64,000 nucleotides of DNA from Larix kaempferi (Eukaryota > Streptophyta > Pinopsida > Pinales > Pinaceae), in NCBI GenBank assembly GCA_027924585.1, contig BSBM01000870.1, positions 6,985,501 to 7,049,500 on the forward strand, in the 5' to 3' direction. The notes beneath the pieces were generated by a model. That model did not search any database and was not told the DNA's origin. It saw only the letters and a program-made list of their open reading frames with translations. The position numbers and the translations under genes were made by a program. Shown here piece by piece: positions 35,067 through 46,292 of the stretch (position 1 is the first letter of the stretch; each line of letters starts with the position of its first letter).

Positions 35067-35600
35067 TCTTTATGGGTCTTGCTGGTTACTATATAAGATT
35101 ATTTAAGGATTCTCTAAGGTTTCACATCCAATCACTTCTTTGCAAAAGAATGGAAAAAAAATTGAATGGACCCAAGAATGTGAAGAAATCTTCCAGTTGT
35201 TGAAGAAGCTTCTCACAAGTGCTCCGATTCTGAAAATTGCAGACACAGAAAAAGAATTTGTGGTGTGTACAGATGCATGTAAACAAGGACTTGGAGGATT
35301 TCATATGCAAGAAAATCATGTCATGTGTTATGAGTCGAGAAAATTGAAGGAGCGTGAAAAGAATTATGCCACGCATGATCTAGAACTTACAGCCATAGTG
35401 CATGATTTAAAAATGTGGAGACAATATTTAATGGAAAAAAAATTGAGTTGAGGACAGATCATTGTGGTCTAAAATATTTCTTTGAGAAACCAACATTAAA
35501 TACCAAGAAAGCTAGATGGCTGGAATTTTTATGTGAGTTTGATTTTGAGATCAAACTCAAAAAATGAAAAGAAAATGAAGTGGTTGATTCACTCAATAGA
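35067..35600 (+). pseudogene. G1 RNase H
   Basis: The frame at 35140-35451 shows WTQECEEIFQLLKKLLTSAP, then CTDACKQGLGG (the first catalytic Asp region), SRKLKEREKNY and HDLELTAIVHDLKMWRQYL. This is the typical gypsy RNase H order. It degrades RNA in RNA-DNA hybrids. A frameshift follows at about 35450, and the TDH-GLKYF block continues in another frame. Confidence 0.9.
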
Positions 35601-35659
35601 AAGATGCATGAATGTGACAACCATCACAACTTGCTAATCAGATTTAAGACAACAGATTT

Positions 35660-36520
35660 TCAATTATCTTGTTGAAGATGAATTGTATGTACAAATAAAA
35701 GAAAAATTACAACAACATAATTTTCAAAAGAAGTATGAAGGGTATAATTTAGAATATGATAGACTTCTTTTTTATAAACATATAATCTATATTCCAAATG
35801 TGACAGACTTGAGGAGAATTGTTATTGGTGAAATCCATAAAATGTCATATTTTGTTCGCCCAGGATATTAGAAGACAATTGCTACAACTAGGAAACAATA
35901 TCTTTGGTCGGGGATGAAGAAGGATATTTTTTAGTATATTTCTAAATGCATGAAGTTTTAGCAAGTGAAATTTGAGCATCAAAACCCAGCAAGTTTTTTG
36001 CATCCTTTTCCAAATCCAGAATGGAAATGGTAAGTAATTTTCCATGGATTTTATTACAGGTTCTCCAATTACTATGAGACAACGTGATTCTATCATGGTT
36101 GTGGTGGATAAATTGTCAAAATCAGCACACTTTATTCCAATTAAATCCACATATAAAACATATGCCATTGCAAATATTTTTATGAAGAAAATTTTCAGAT
36201 TTGATGGATTGCTTAAGGCAATAATTTTAGACAGGGATACCAAATTTACGTCAAATTTATGGAAAAGTATTTTTGTTGATTTGGGTACACAACTGAACTT
36301 TAGCACTGCCTACCATCCACAAACATATGGACAAACTAAAAGAGTAAATCATATTCTTGAAGACATGCTTCACGTGTATGTGATGGGCAAACCATCCAAG
36401 TGGGAAGATTATCTACACTTGGTAATGTTTGCATATAACAATGGAAAGAAAGCTTCATTGGGCATGAGTCCATTTGAAGTTTATATGGAAAAAAGTGCAA
36501 GACTGTAGTGACATGGGATA
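35660..36520 (+). pseudogene. G1 integrase core
   Basis: The zinc-binding HHCC region spans about 35830-35990 (HKMSYFVRPGY, then an SKCMK segment in which the second Cys has changed). The catalytic core at 36044-36508 contains DFITGSP, VVVDKLSKSAHFIP, ILDRDTKFTSNLWKSIF and TAYHPQTYGQT. The Glu of the DD35E triad is replaced by Lys (QTKRVNH instead of QTERVN). Integrase would join element DNA to the chromosome. With the triad broken and stops present, it is dead. Confidence 0.92.
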
Positions 36521-37097
36521 ATCCAGTGAACATAATTTTAATTGGACCATAATTACTCAAGGAAATGGAACAAGAGGTTGCAAAAATTAGGTAGAATTTA
36601 AAGGCGTCCCAAGATAGGAAGAAAAACTATGCAGATAAGAATAGAATGCATAGAGAATTCAATGGTGGGGATCATGTTTACCTTGGAGTGAGGCCAAGGA
36701 AGAGTTCCTTGAAGCTTGGAAGTTGTGCCAAGATGTCCCCAAACTATTGTGGCCATTTAAAGTGCTTGAAAGAATAGGGCTAGTTGCATATAGAACTACA
36801 TCGCATGCTAACACTAGAGCTCATAATATTTTTCATGCTTCTTTGGTTAACAAATATGTACATGATCCTAACCATGTGATTGATAAGGATGTGATTAAGG
36901 TGGAACCCGAGGGAGAGTTCCAAACCGAGCCACTATGCATCCTAGACAAGAAGGTAACATTGCTCTGGAATCGAGCCATTGGACAGGTAAAAGTGAAATG
37001 GAAGCACTTCAGTCTCGATGAGGCTATGTGGGAGTTGAAGGATTCCATGAAAGAGGCGTACCCATTTTTTCTGTTGCCAGATTTCTGTGGTGGTTAG
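36521..37097 (+). pseudogene. G1 integrase C-terminus with chromodomain-like tail
   Basis: After the core, a HVYLGVRPRKSSLKLG-type GPY/F region (about 36675-36720) and the frame 36723-37097 follow. The latter contains GPF-like WPFKVLERIG, FHASLVNKYVHDP, ILDKKVTLLWNRAIGQVKVK and WELKDSMKEAYPF. This is the chromodomain-type tail found in plant chromoviruses, which bind chromatin marks and direct integration. It is the best-preserved part of G1. Confidence 0.88.
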
Positions 37098-38069
37098 TTT
37101 CAGATGTTTTTGGAGAAGCCACAGTAACCAGTTGACTAGGTCGACGTTTCGAATCCATATCAGGATCCATTATCAGGACACAATGTCAAATGTGAAGAGC
37201 ATGAGAACAAGATATTAATAATAGAGACATGGAGATAAAAAGATAAGATATGGTTGACTTATGTGGAGAATCTAGGGTTTATTTGGTGAAGAAATTAGGG
37301 TTGCTAATGAGGATTTTGTCAAATAGTATAATTAAAATTATTTTATTTTATTTTTATTTCATTTTTAATTTTAGTATTTTAATTATTTTATTTTATTTTA
37401 TAATAGTATGAGAGCCTTAGTTATATTTTAATATAATTTTAATTATTCTTAATGAGTGCCTAAATTAAAATGCTACCTATTATTACATTAGAATTTTAAA
37501 GTTGTCCAATTAATTAATAGTTGGCTAGTTTGATGATGGGATAGCTTAATTTGGTTATTTTTTTATTTGGATCTCTAAATTAACCTAAGTTGTTAGTGAG
37601 TAAGTGAAACCTAAATAAATACTTATTATTAATGACTTATTATTAGGGTCTTAATTATAAGAGTTGTTTATTATAAGATTTTAAATAAAAATTGTTTATT
37701 AATATAGAAGTGTTGTGGTGAGAGAATAGTTATATTAGTAGGGATGTATAAAAAGCATGTTTGTTAGTCGAAGGGAAGAGTTAATAATGATATAATTAAA
37801 ATTGAAGTCTTTCATAGGTTAGGTCTTAATATATTAGGGTTAATGAAAGGTAAGTAATTTTTTATTAATTTTAATATTGATGTGGATGTATTAACCTAGA
37901 TTAGGTGTATTATTAATATAAGGGGAGGTTTATTAGGTTCTAATTAAAACTAAAGTTTTCTATAAATTAGATCACAATTCATATTAAAGTTATTAAATGC
38001 TAGGAAATTAGCAAGGTGGGGGGGTTAACGTTTTGCTTTATGGTTGAGTATAGAGGGAAGCCAACTATA
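37098..38069 (+). other. G1 3' untranslated region and possible polypurine tract
   Basis: This is very AT-rich sequence with recurring TTATTTTA/TTAATTA phrases and no ORF. A G-rich GCAAGGTGGGGGGGT at 38011-38025 is the best polypurine tract candidate. The LTR start TGTAATACCC is not found after it, so about the first 145 bp of the 3' LTR seem deleted or replaced. Confidence 0.55.
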
Positions 38070-38828
38070 TATTATTTGGACCATATGATTCTCTTGTCAT
38101 GCCAATTCGAAATGTAAGTAAATATTATGTTGAAAATTAATAAAATGGTCCAAGATGGTTTTGTAAAGAGCAGTAGAGGGGCTGTGATTCCACCAGAGGG
38201 GAAGATGAAGGGGGCCTATGGGAAACCAAATCCTATGTTTCCAAGTGTTGACCTTAGAACTCATTCAAAATATTCCATGTTCTCTAAATAAACCAATTAC
38301 CTTCTCTCGACTAATAAACCCAATCATTGAATGCATATGTGAGGTTGGTGGGGAAAGTCACTTTCTGTAGTTATTGAGGCATGGGGGTTGTGACAATTAT
38401 GTCAGCTGTCAATTTTCTTATTTATGCTATGGTTGGAATCTATGTCAGTTCTCCTTTCACCCTTACCTCATATCCTTGGAGTCAATACTCTTTTGATAAT
38501 TCTCTCATGCATTTTTATACACTACGTATAGTTTTCCATTGTTGTTCACGTCCATTACTAGACCGTGTTAAACCCAAAAATTTGAATTTGGAGACAAAGT
38601 TGCATTTTTTGAAGGAAATGTGTGGTTGTAGGTGATAATGGAGGTTGGAAAATCTAGGAACCTTTAACCCTTGAGTTATTCTATTCTTGGATGCTTGAGA
38701 AGCCATGGATTAATGTTGGAGGAGGTTCTCCAATAGCTTACAGTTGGTTGGAATATTACTACACACACTGGTAAGCATTGTAAGAGTTGGATTTACTGAG
38801 GGAACTGGGGACCAGTGAAGGGAAATGT
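38070..38828 (+). repeat. G1 3' LTR, part 1 (interrupted by C2)
   Basis: From TTGGACCATATGATTC onward it matches 28895 and 29634 onward in both 5' copies. It is cut at 38828 by Copia C2. The remainder of the LTR is at 46910-47436. Confidence 0.88.
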
Positions 38829-39456
38829 TGTTGATGTATATGTAAATTCAGAATGTATTTCACGTATGTATTTCATCTATGTATATTTTACTCCTATAGA
38901 GATGTTATTATTCCTCTATACGTAAGTGTCGTAATTTGTATTGACAAGTGTCGCAAGTGTTGTAACTTGCCGATGGGTTATTAGACCACTTTGATGGGGT
39001 CGGACCTGTATGAGTCATGTGGTTAAATGGGTTATTAGACCACCAAGTGTGGGGTCATCCCGGATTAATGTAACCATGGGTTATTAGGCTAAGTTAGACA
39101 AGTCGGCCCCACTGGTTGATTGGGCATGACAGGACAAGTATAAATAGAGATCGGGAGATCTCTATTTAATCACTCATTACTCACTTCTATCTCTCTCAGA
39201 AAGTGGCGCACTTGTGAGGAGGAGGATCATTTGCTAGGAGAAGACTATCTCTTGTACTTTGGTTGTATCATTTCTCTTTCTATCTCTGAGGAAGTTGCAG
39301 GGTTTTTCACCTTCTTGGTTTTCCCCGGTGAAACTCTGTGTCTCTTGTGTGCTTGCATTATTGTGTCCATGATTGATATGCTGTAGATATGTTGTACATG
39401 TTATTCTCTTAGTTAAGATACTATATCATATTGAAGTAAATTCTGAAAAATTAACA
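38829..39456 (+). repeat. C2 5' LTR
   Basis: This 628-bp LTR is paired with 46293-46909. It contains three GGGTTATTAG repeats (38975, 39029, 39078), each followed by a GGGGTC or CGGCCC-type block. A TGAGTCA motif lies near 39011 and the TATA box near 39139. The end is fixed by the primer site at 39457. Confidence 0.93.
39139..39168 (+). promoter_or_regulatory. C2 LTR TATA box within a perfect hairpin
   Basis: TATAAATA sits at 39139-39146. TAAATAGAGATC (39141-39152), loop GGGA, and GATCTCTATTTA (39157-39168) form a perfect 12-bp stem. The 3' LTR keeps the same hairpin at 46605-46632. The core promoter therefore overlaps the stem, and a transcript starting about 30 bases downstream would not contain it. 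A role as DNA cruciform or in the read-through transcript is possible but unproven. Confidence 0.75.
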
Positions 39457-39468
39457 TGGTATCAGAGA
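39457..39468 (+). other. C2 primer binding site (tRNA-iMet)
   Basis: TGGTATCAGAGA follows the 5' LTR directly. It is the same site type as in C1. Confidence 0.9.
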
Positions 39469-42159
39469 TAGCCTGAAAGAAGGCAGGGTATAGCATGTAT
39501 GACACTTGTTGCACTTGCGATGCTAGGGCTTGATATAGCAAGAACCAGTCATCATAGAACTTTCGCTATAAATCCATTTAGGAGAGGTTTTAGGATATGA
39601 AACTCTTACAGGTCGAATATAAGATCCCCTTGTACATTGTGTCTGAAGCACAACTTCTAATTCATTGTACTTTGTGTTTTATGATCTGTACAATATAGGG
39701 TTTCTTCCTCTTCCAGATCTCAGTCATAAACAGGTGACCTAGGAAAAAAGGTCACAACTTGTGCTAGGAAGATACAAATGAAATTTCATAAAAAGTGACA
39801 GGTAGGGAACGGATTGTAGTCTCTTTGGTAAGGTTTTCAAAGGTTGAAGTTGAACCAGTGACACGTGGCACGCCGTACAAGTTCGCTCTTCTATTTTATC
39901 CCATAAATAGGTCACGTTGCGGCACTTGGAATAACTCTCTCTTTGAGAATCCAATTAAGGTCAGACCTATGCGGTTGGAAATATGATAGGTCGGGCTACC
40001 ACAAATAGAAGATTCAGACCCTGTGTATTTGTAATTTCGGAGTTACACTAGAAACAATCAGGTGAATATTTCTGTCAAAACAGAATTGGATTTTGAGCAC
40101 ATTCATTCATGGCTCCGGGAATTAGGGTTTCAGAGAAAGTTGGAATTTTTGTAATCAGAGACCACGACTGAATGCTACTCATCAAAATCAAAATTTAGAG
40201 ACCAAGATCAAATTTTTTGGTTGGGAAGAAGGCTTGGCTTGATCAAACCCTAGTTTGGGACTTTGATCATAAAAGTGGAAAATTAGGGCTTCTGCAAAAG
40301 TTGGAATTTTTGAAGTCTGTGACCACGGCTGGAAGCTCCTCAGAAAAATCAAAGTGTAGAGCTTTGGATTGAACATTTTGGTTGGGCAGAAGGGTGGGCT
40401 TTATCAAACCCTAGTTTGGGATCCTGTCTAGAAGATCTAGAAGTTTCAAAAGAAATTTTGAGGGGTGAAACTTTGCAGTTTTCAAATTCTGAGTATACCG
40501 GCTTGATCAGCTCATCAAGGTGCATATTTATATCCTTTTAGAAGTTTGAAATTCAAAGTTTTAATCTTTAGGGTTTCTCTAACAAACCCTAATCCAGCTC
40601 CAGATTGAGTTCCTGCAAATCAAGTGGATTGGATTAATCCTAGAAGAGAATGGATTGGTCACATGCATAAGTGAAGAAGTTCCTGTTTCAGAGGGAGATG
40701 AGGCTAAGGCCTTACATAAGAAGATTACAACCAATCTCAACAGGTATGACTTACAGGTATGTTTCTAAATCTGTTCATGATTAAGTTTATGGTATGTTTT
40801 TCTTCATTAAGGCTAGTACAATCTTGATTAATTTTAGACTTGTCGTATCACCTTAATAAAAATATGAATGCATGATAGAAGATATTCATTGATTAGGACT
40901 TTGACACTTATGATTGTACTAATGCATTGTGGTGTTGTATGAGGTTGATGTTGTCCGCTAACATGAAAGGTACATCAAGAAAGACAAATCATGTTCTAGT
41001 TCAAGAACATATAACCATGGTGACATGAAGACAAAGATTCATCCATTGTCATGGATCACATAGAAGATCTACTTACGAGGTATGTATAACTTGGTTCTAT
41101 AATGGTTAACCTATGAGATATGTAGGTTACTAGCACAAGTCATTGAAGAGAACAAGAAGACATCATGTGGGTATGTTAGACATAACTAGCTAACATATTA
41201 ATCCAGGTTTTTTTTTCCTATATCAAGTTAAAATCCTACCTTGTGTTAGGATATCTTATATAAGTATACTTGGCATGATTGATTATGATTATTCATGAAG
41301 TTATAGGTTTGCGTAATCATGGGTTTAGGCATATTATGTTTCTTAATTTAATTGATGATATGACTAACCAGAAAATTCCTATATAAACCTTGAATACTAA
41401 TGTTTATTATCTGTGTTTAAAATGATCATTACTATACATGTTTAAGACTATTGTGTTTTGATAGTATTGAGATTATACTAATGAATATATGATTATGTAT
41501 GAGATCTCAAGGATAACACAATGATGATACTAGTAAGTATGCATAGTGATTGAGGATGGATATAAGTTCAAGGACAGGTAATCCAGGAAGCAAATATTAA
41601 GAGGGAACAAACTCCAGTAGTTTCTGCAAGGATGCAGATATTCAAAGGGAGTCGAACACTTCTCACAATCCACATCAGAATGGAGTTGCAGAAAGGAAGC
41701 AAAGAATGAGAGGGAGTCAACCCAACAAACAAACAAAGATAAGTATTTGAATTATCATTTCTTGCATATTTGATTGTTTAAATAATACTGTTCAATGATG
41801 TATATATTGATGTTCCTAGAATTAGGTTATGTATTTTGGCATATTAGAATAATTGCATTAATGAACAACATACTACTAATATGCATGTAATGGGTAAGTG
41901 GCCTATGGCACTATACAACATTCCATTGCTACTTATCTAGAATGAAACCTCTTTGCTGACATGTTGGGAGTAGTGCAAACTCTTAACAATGTTCTGGTAG
42001 AGATTGGAAGGCATCTAGAAAGTTACAGGATATGGATGAATGTTGTATTGAAGCATTGGCTAAAATAATTGCATGACTGTATGACATATTTATTTATGTG
42101 TAAGAATTTGTTCTGAAAACTATGAGATGTTTCTAATCATGAAATTTAACTTCTTTTGT
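39469..42159 (+). other. C2 leader with splice-donor-like sites, no recognisable gag
   Basis: It aligns with the leaders of C1 and C3 over most of its length. CAG or GAG followed by GTATGT occurs at 40757 and 41081, and GG followed by GTATGT at 41171; an AATCCAG block follows near 41200. All have counterparts in C3. An acceptor-like TTCTTTTGTAG ends near 42163, just before the RT remnant. Short open segments between the sites (for instance before 41081, ending ...HIEDLLTR-like) may be gag residues. No zinc knuckle is found. Confidence 0.6.
41600..41735 (+). pseudogene. C2 integrase remnant
   Basis: A ~45-codon island reads FCKDADIQRE and then NPHQNGVAERKQR. The second phrase matches the PQQNGVAERKNR motif that contains the catalytic Glu of Copia integrase. 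It is surrounded by leader-like noncoding sequence. It shows that the family descends from a complete Copia element by internal deletion. C1 and C3 lack this island. Confidence 0.8.
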
Positions 42160-43730
42160 AGGAAAGATCATATATCATCACCAACAAAACAAGGACTACA
42201 ACATTTGTTCCAGCAACAAAGATATCTATTGAAGATATTGAAGATATTGAAGTTCCCAGGATCTGGAATGAAGCAATGGAAGAATTCCATGATCCGTTGA
42301 TCATGAAGAATGATGGTTGGGATGTGGTCCCAGACCATAAGGGAAGTCTGCCATGACTTCCAAGTGGATCTATAAGATTAAGCATGCTGCAGATGGTAGC
42401 ATGGAGAAATACAAAGCAAGGTTGTAGCTCATGGCTTCTCCCAGAAAGAGGGATTGATTATGAAGAGACTTTTTCTCCTGTGGCCAGATACACTTCCATT
42501 AGATCAGTACTTGCTTTAGCTGTAGTGATGAAATGGAAGATACACCAGATGGATGTCAAGACAGCTTTTTTGAATGGTGTAGTCGAGGAGGAAGTGTATG
42601 TGGAGTAGCCATTTGGTTTTGAGACACATGACGGGAAGTCATATATGTGCAGAACTTGGTATGGTAGGATAGATGGCTTCATATCTAGTTTGGGCTTTAC
42701 CAAGAGTAAAGCGGATTCCAACCTTTACTACAACGTTGAGGAAGGCAATCCAGTGACACTACTTTTGTATGTGGATGACCTGTTTGTAACAAGTGAGGAT
42801 AGATTGATTGCCGACACGAAGAGGAAGCTTGCTGCCGAGTTTGAGATGAAGGACTTGGGTATGATGCACTGCTTTCTTGGTATGGAGGTGTGGCAGAGTG
42901 CAGATGGAATCTTCCTTGGACAAGGGAAGTATGTAGTGGAGATCTTGAAGAGGTTCGGGATGATGTACTGCAAGGCCATGGCCACACCTATGGCATCAAA
43001 CCTAAAGCTTCTGTGTGATGATTCATTTGATCCGGTTGATGTCACGATGTATCGTCAGATGATTGGGTCCTCTATGTACCTGATGAACACGAGACCAGAT
43101 ATGTGTTTTGTGGTGAACACATTGAGCCAGTTCCTGATAGATCCGAGGAGTGTTCACCTGGTTGCTGTAAAGCATATTCTGAGGAACCTGAAAGGTACAG
43201 TTGATTGTGGGCTCAAGTATGATGCGAATCAAAACTGTAACCTGCAGGGTTATGTTGATTCGGACTGGGCAGGTAGTGCTGCAGATAGGAAGAGCACTTC
43301 TGGGTGTTGCTTCAGTATGGTATCAGGTGTGATCTCTTGGTTTAGTAGGAAGCAGTCCTGCGTAGCACTGAGTATAGCCGAAGCAGAGTATGTTGCAGCT
43401 TGTTCGGCCAGTTGTGAGGTAGTATGGCTCTGGAAGCTACTGTCTGAGTTATTTGATCTCCCGTGGGGGGCTACTGGTATCTTTTGTGACAACCAAAGTT
43501 GTGTGAAGCTGTCTGAGAACCCAGTGTTCCACGACAGGTTGAAGCACATCGAGATCAAATATCACTATATCAGGGATATGGTGTAGAGAGGAGCAATGAA
43601 GCTCCTGCATGTTGCAACGGATGAGCAGGTTGCGGATGTGTTGACGAAACCACTAGCCAGAGTGAAGTTTGAGTACTTCAGAGGGAGGCTTGGTGTTCTT
43701 CAGATTGATGACACTTTGAGGAAGAAGTGA
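42160..43730 (+). pseudogene. C2 pol: Copia reverse transcriptase and RNase H
   Basis: The RT start (AMEEFHDPLI, NDGWDVVP) lies at 42270-42335. The main frame 42384-43730 has [45 protein letters not shown], the intact active site YVDDLF (42768-42785) and MKDLGMMHCFLGMEVWQ. RNase H follows with GYVDSDWAG, RKSTSG, SIAEAEYVAAC and CDNQSC, then LTKPLARVKFEYF. Defects are TAG at 42606 and 43584, a frameshift before 42384, and an in-frame gap where the LKKALYGLKQ-type motif should be (after 42650, between MCR and WYGR). Both stops fit CAG or similar to TAG changes. One long open piece, 42645-43586, is still intact. Confidence 0.95.
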
Positions 43731-43789
43731 TGGACACATTTGTTGGAGCCATTCCAAGCATGGTGAGAGGAGAATCCTTCCCATGGCTG

Positions 43790-46280
43790 TGGATGTAAGC
43801 ACTGGATGATGAGCATCAGGATGATGCTCTAGTTACTGCTCTGTATATGCATCATGTTGGATGCTTGATATATTTGTATATGCATCATGTTGGATGCTTG
43901 TTATGATCAGTTGGATCATGTATATGTATATGCATCATGTTGGATGCTGGTTATGATCAGTGGGATCATGTATATGTATATGCATCATGTTGGATGCTTG
44001 GTATGATCAATTGGATCATGTATATGTATATGCATCATGTTGGATGCTTGTTATGATCAGGTGGATCATTTATTTTTGTATGTATCAGGTGGATACATTG
44101 TATGATTAGATGGATCATGTAATTGTGTATGTATTAGTTGGATACATTGTATGATTAGGCGGATCATGTATGATGATATGTATCAGGTAGATACATGGTA
44201 TGCATCATGTGGATGCACTGTATGATTAGGATGATCATGGATGACGAGCTTCAAGATGTTGCTTTAGATGATATGTATCAGGATGATGCTGTGATGATGA
44301 TCAAGATGATCATGTGATGATGTACATCGGGATGATGTATGGTGAGTATTAGGTTGATACTCTGTGGCCGTGGATAGGTTGTGCATATGAGCATGTAAGT
44401 TGACTTGGGTGATCCGATAGGTAGAGCTGTGTGCTTGTAACAGCTTGGGATGCTCTTTCGAGGCATTGCTATGGGAGGACATATAATAGCACCCTGGGAG
44501 ATCCGACAGGTAGAGATGTGTGCTCGTACCAGCCTGGGATGCTCTTTCAAGGTTTTGTCCTATGGCATGTAATGTGCTCCTGGGAGATTTGACAAGTAGA
44601 GTTGAGTGCTTGTAACAGCCTGGGATGCTACTGCCAAGTTTTTCCATGACCACATGTAATATGCTCCTAGGAGATCCAACAAGTAGAGCTGTGTGCTTGT
44701 AACAGCCTGGGATGCTATCGCCAGGTTTTGTGGTGAGATCACATGTAATGTGCTCCTGGGAGATTCGATAGGTAGAGCTATGTGCTTGTAACAACCTGGG
44801 ATGCTACAACCAGGTTTTGTGATGAGTTCACATGTAATGTGCTCCTAGGAGATCCGACAGGTAGAGCTGTGTGCTCGTAACAGCCACAGGGGCTTCACTA
44901 GAAGGCAATATAATACCATGTTAATTCATATTGTGTTATTAAATATTCATGAAAACCTAAAAATTATATTGCTTATATATTAAGGGGAAAGGGGTTTTGT
45001 TATTTAATGTAGCAATACAAAAATACTTTGGGGTCTTTTTTATATGGGCAGGCTGACAAATATCCGCCAAATGGAGATGGAGGGATCACAACCGAATGAG
45101 AAATCGGGTTGAGGCAAGGCTCAGGCTTACCAGTACGCAAGTAGATCGCGTTTTGAGGCATGCTTGAGGCTAGGGGTTTCATGGTGAAGTGGGTTTCCAT
45201 TCGATCATAGTCGAAAAATAGTGGTCATTGACAACCAATTGTTACCAATAGCACTCAGCTAGTTGTTACCAATATCCTTGGGAGGCTCTAAGCCTCCAGG
45301 GCCTGTTATAGGCCCTCAATAGACCTTGGGGGCTTGAATACCCAACCACTCATGCCTATTACAGGCCCTGGGAGGTTTAGTCAGCCTCCTAGAGCTTGTT
45401 ACAGGCCATGGGGGCTTGGATACCTAGCTCACAATAGGCTTAGTCAGTGATTGGAAAACTGCAACATGCAATCTAAATGTTGTACTATGTGCATCGGATC
45501 TAGTGACATACAAGAATTGATCTCTTATCTCTTCATTAGACCATTAGATGTTGCAAATCATAATGATATGTGCTTGAGTAATTTCATTGTGGGTGAAGTA
45601 ATGTGCATCCACAAATATACATCAAAAGAAGCAAGGTGCATTGTGGAATGCATGTGGGGTCATAAGACGGGTATCATATCAATATTCTAGGTAGAAATAT
45701 AAAGGGGTATAAAAAATGTTAATGAAAAAATTGATACATACAATATCTAGTGAAAATAGGGGTTTTTTTAAATTGGGAAGGCATATTGGGAGGGGGTTAA
45801 AAAAAATGATTTTGGAAGGTATTTTTTAATATTTAGTGAAATTAGGGGTATTGATTCATATACCACGAACGAACATGCTATGATAGCGGCTTATTGAGTG
45901 AAGCCCCCGTGGTAACAACCTAGGATGCTACAGCTAGGTTTTGTGATGGGGTCACATGTAATGTGCTCCTAAGAGATCCAACAGGTAGAGTTGTGTGCTC
46001 GTAATAGCCTGGGATGCTTCAACTAGGTTTTGTGATGCACATAATAAGTTCTGAGAATTCCACAGTATGGTCAGTGATGATGAAGACCTACAGGTGGTGG
46101 GCCTACATCCAGTATGAAAAAGGGATGGCTCTATAGAAATTCCTATGACGAGTAGATCAGAGATTGATTGAGATAGATACAACGGTGACGATGACGATGA
46201 TTCGATGACGATGATCCAATGATGATGATCCAGAGAAGAAGACTTGTGCTAGCAGATCTGTGTTGAGAAATACCTTCCCA
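43790..46280 (+). repeat. C2 3' tandem-repeat block (with hAT-like insertion)
   Basis: From 43800 to 44240, units of ~50-60 bp combine TGTATATGCATCATGTTGGATG with GATCAGTTGGATCA. From about 44430 to 44884 and again from 45912, ~88-bp units contain GTAACAGCCTGGGATGCT, TCACATGTAATGTGCTCC and GATCCGACAGGTAGAGCTG, at spacings of 85-92 bp. A short GATGACGATGA-rich stretch lies at 46185-46230. ORFs on the minus strand across the block are repeat by-products. Confidence 0.88.
44885..45911. mobile_element. Non-autonomous hAT-like DNA transposon (1,027 bp)
   Basis: The terminal inverted repeats are CACAGGGGCTTCACT at the left and the inverse of CACGGGGGCTTCACT at the right (14 of 15 match). The flanking 8-bp direct repeats gtaacagc (44877-44884) and gtaacaac (45912-45919) differ by one base. 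The flanks belong to one ~88-bp C2 tandem unit that is rejoined if the element is removed. CA...TG ends plus an 8-bp duplication suggest hAT. No transposase is present. Inside are GGCCTGTTATAGGCC-like short palindromic repeats near 45290-45420. Confidence 0.82.
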
Positions 46281-46292
46281 GTTAAGAGGGAG
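46281..46292 (+). other. C2 polypurine tract
   Basis: GTTAAGAGGGAG lies immediately before the 3' LTR start TGTTGATG. It is the expected plus-strand primer site. Confidence 0.85.

Noticed and set aside
39739-39986. Overlapping ORFs in the C2 leader (also at 10011 in C1 and 52297 in C3) as a conserved small protein
   Set aside because: The sequence is conserved in all three leaders, but frames on both strands are open to similar extents and the C1 and C3 versions differ by frame. DNA homology explains it.
44264-44794. 176-codon minus-strand ORF with repeated HSSTYRI units
   Set aside because: It is antisense to C2 and follows its ~88-bp tandem units exactly.
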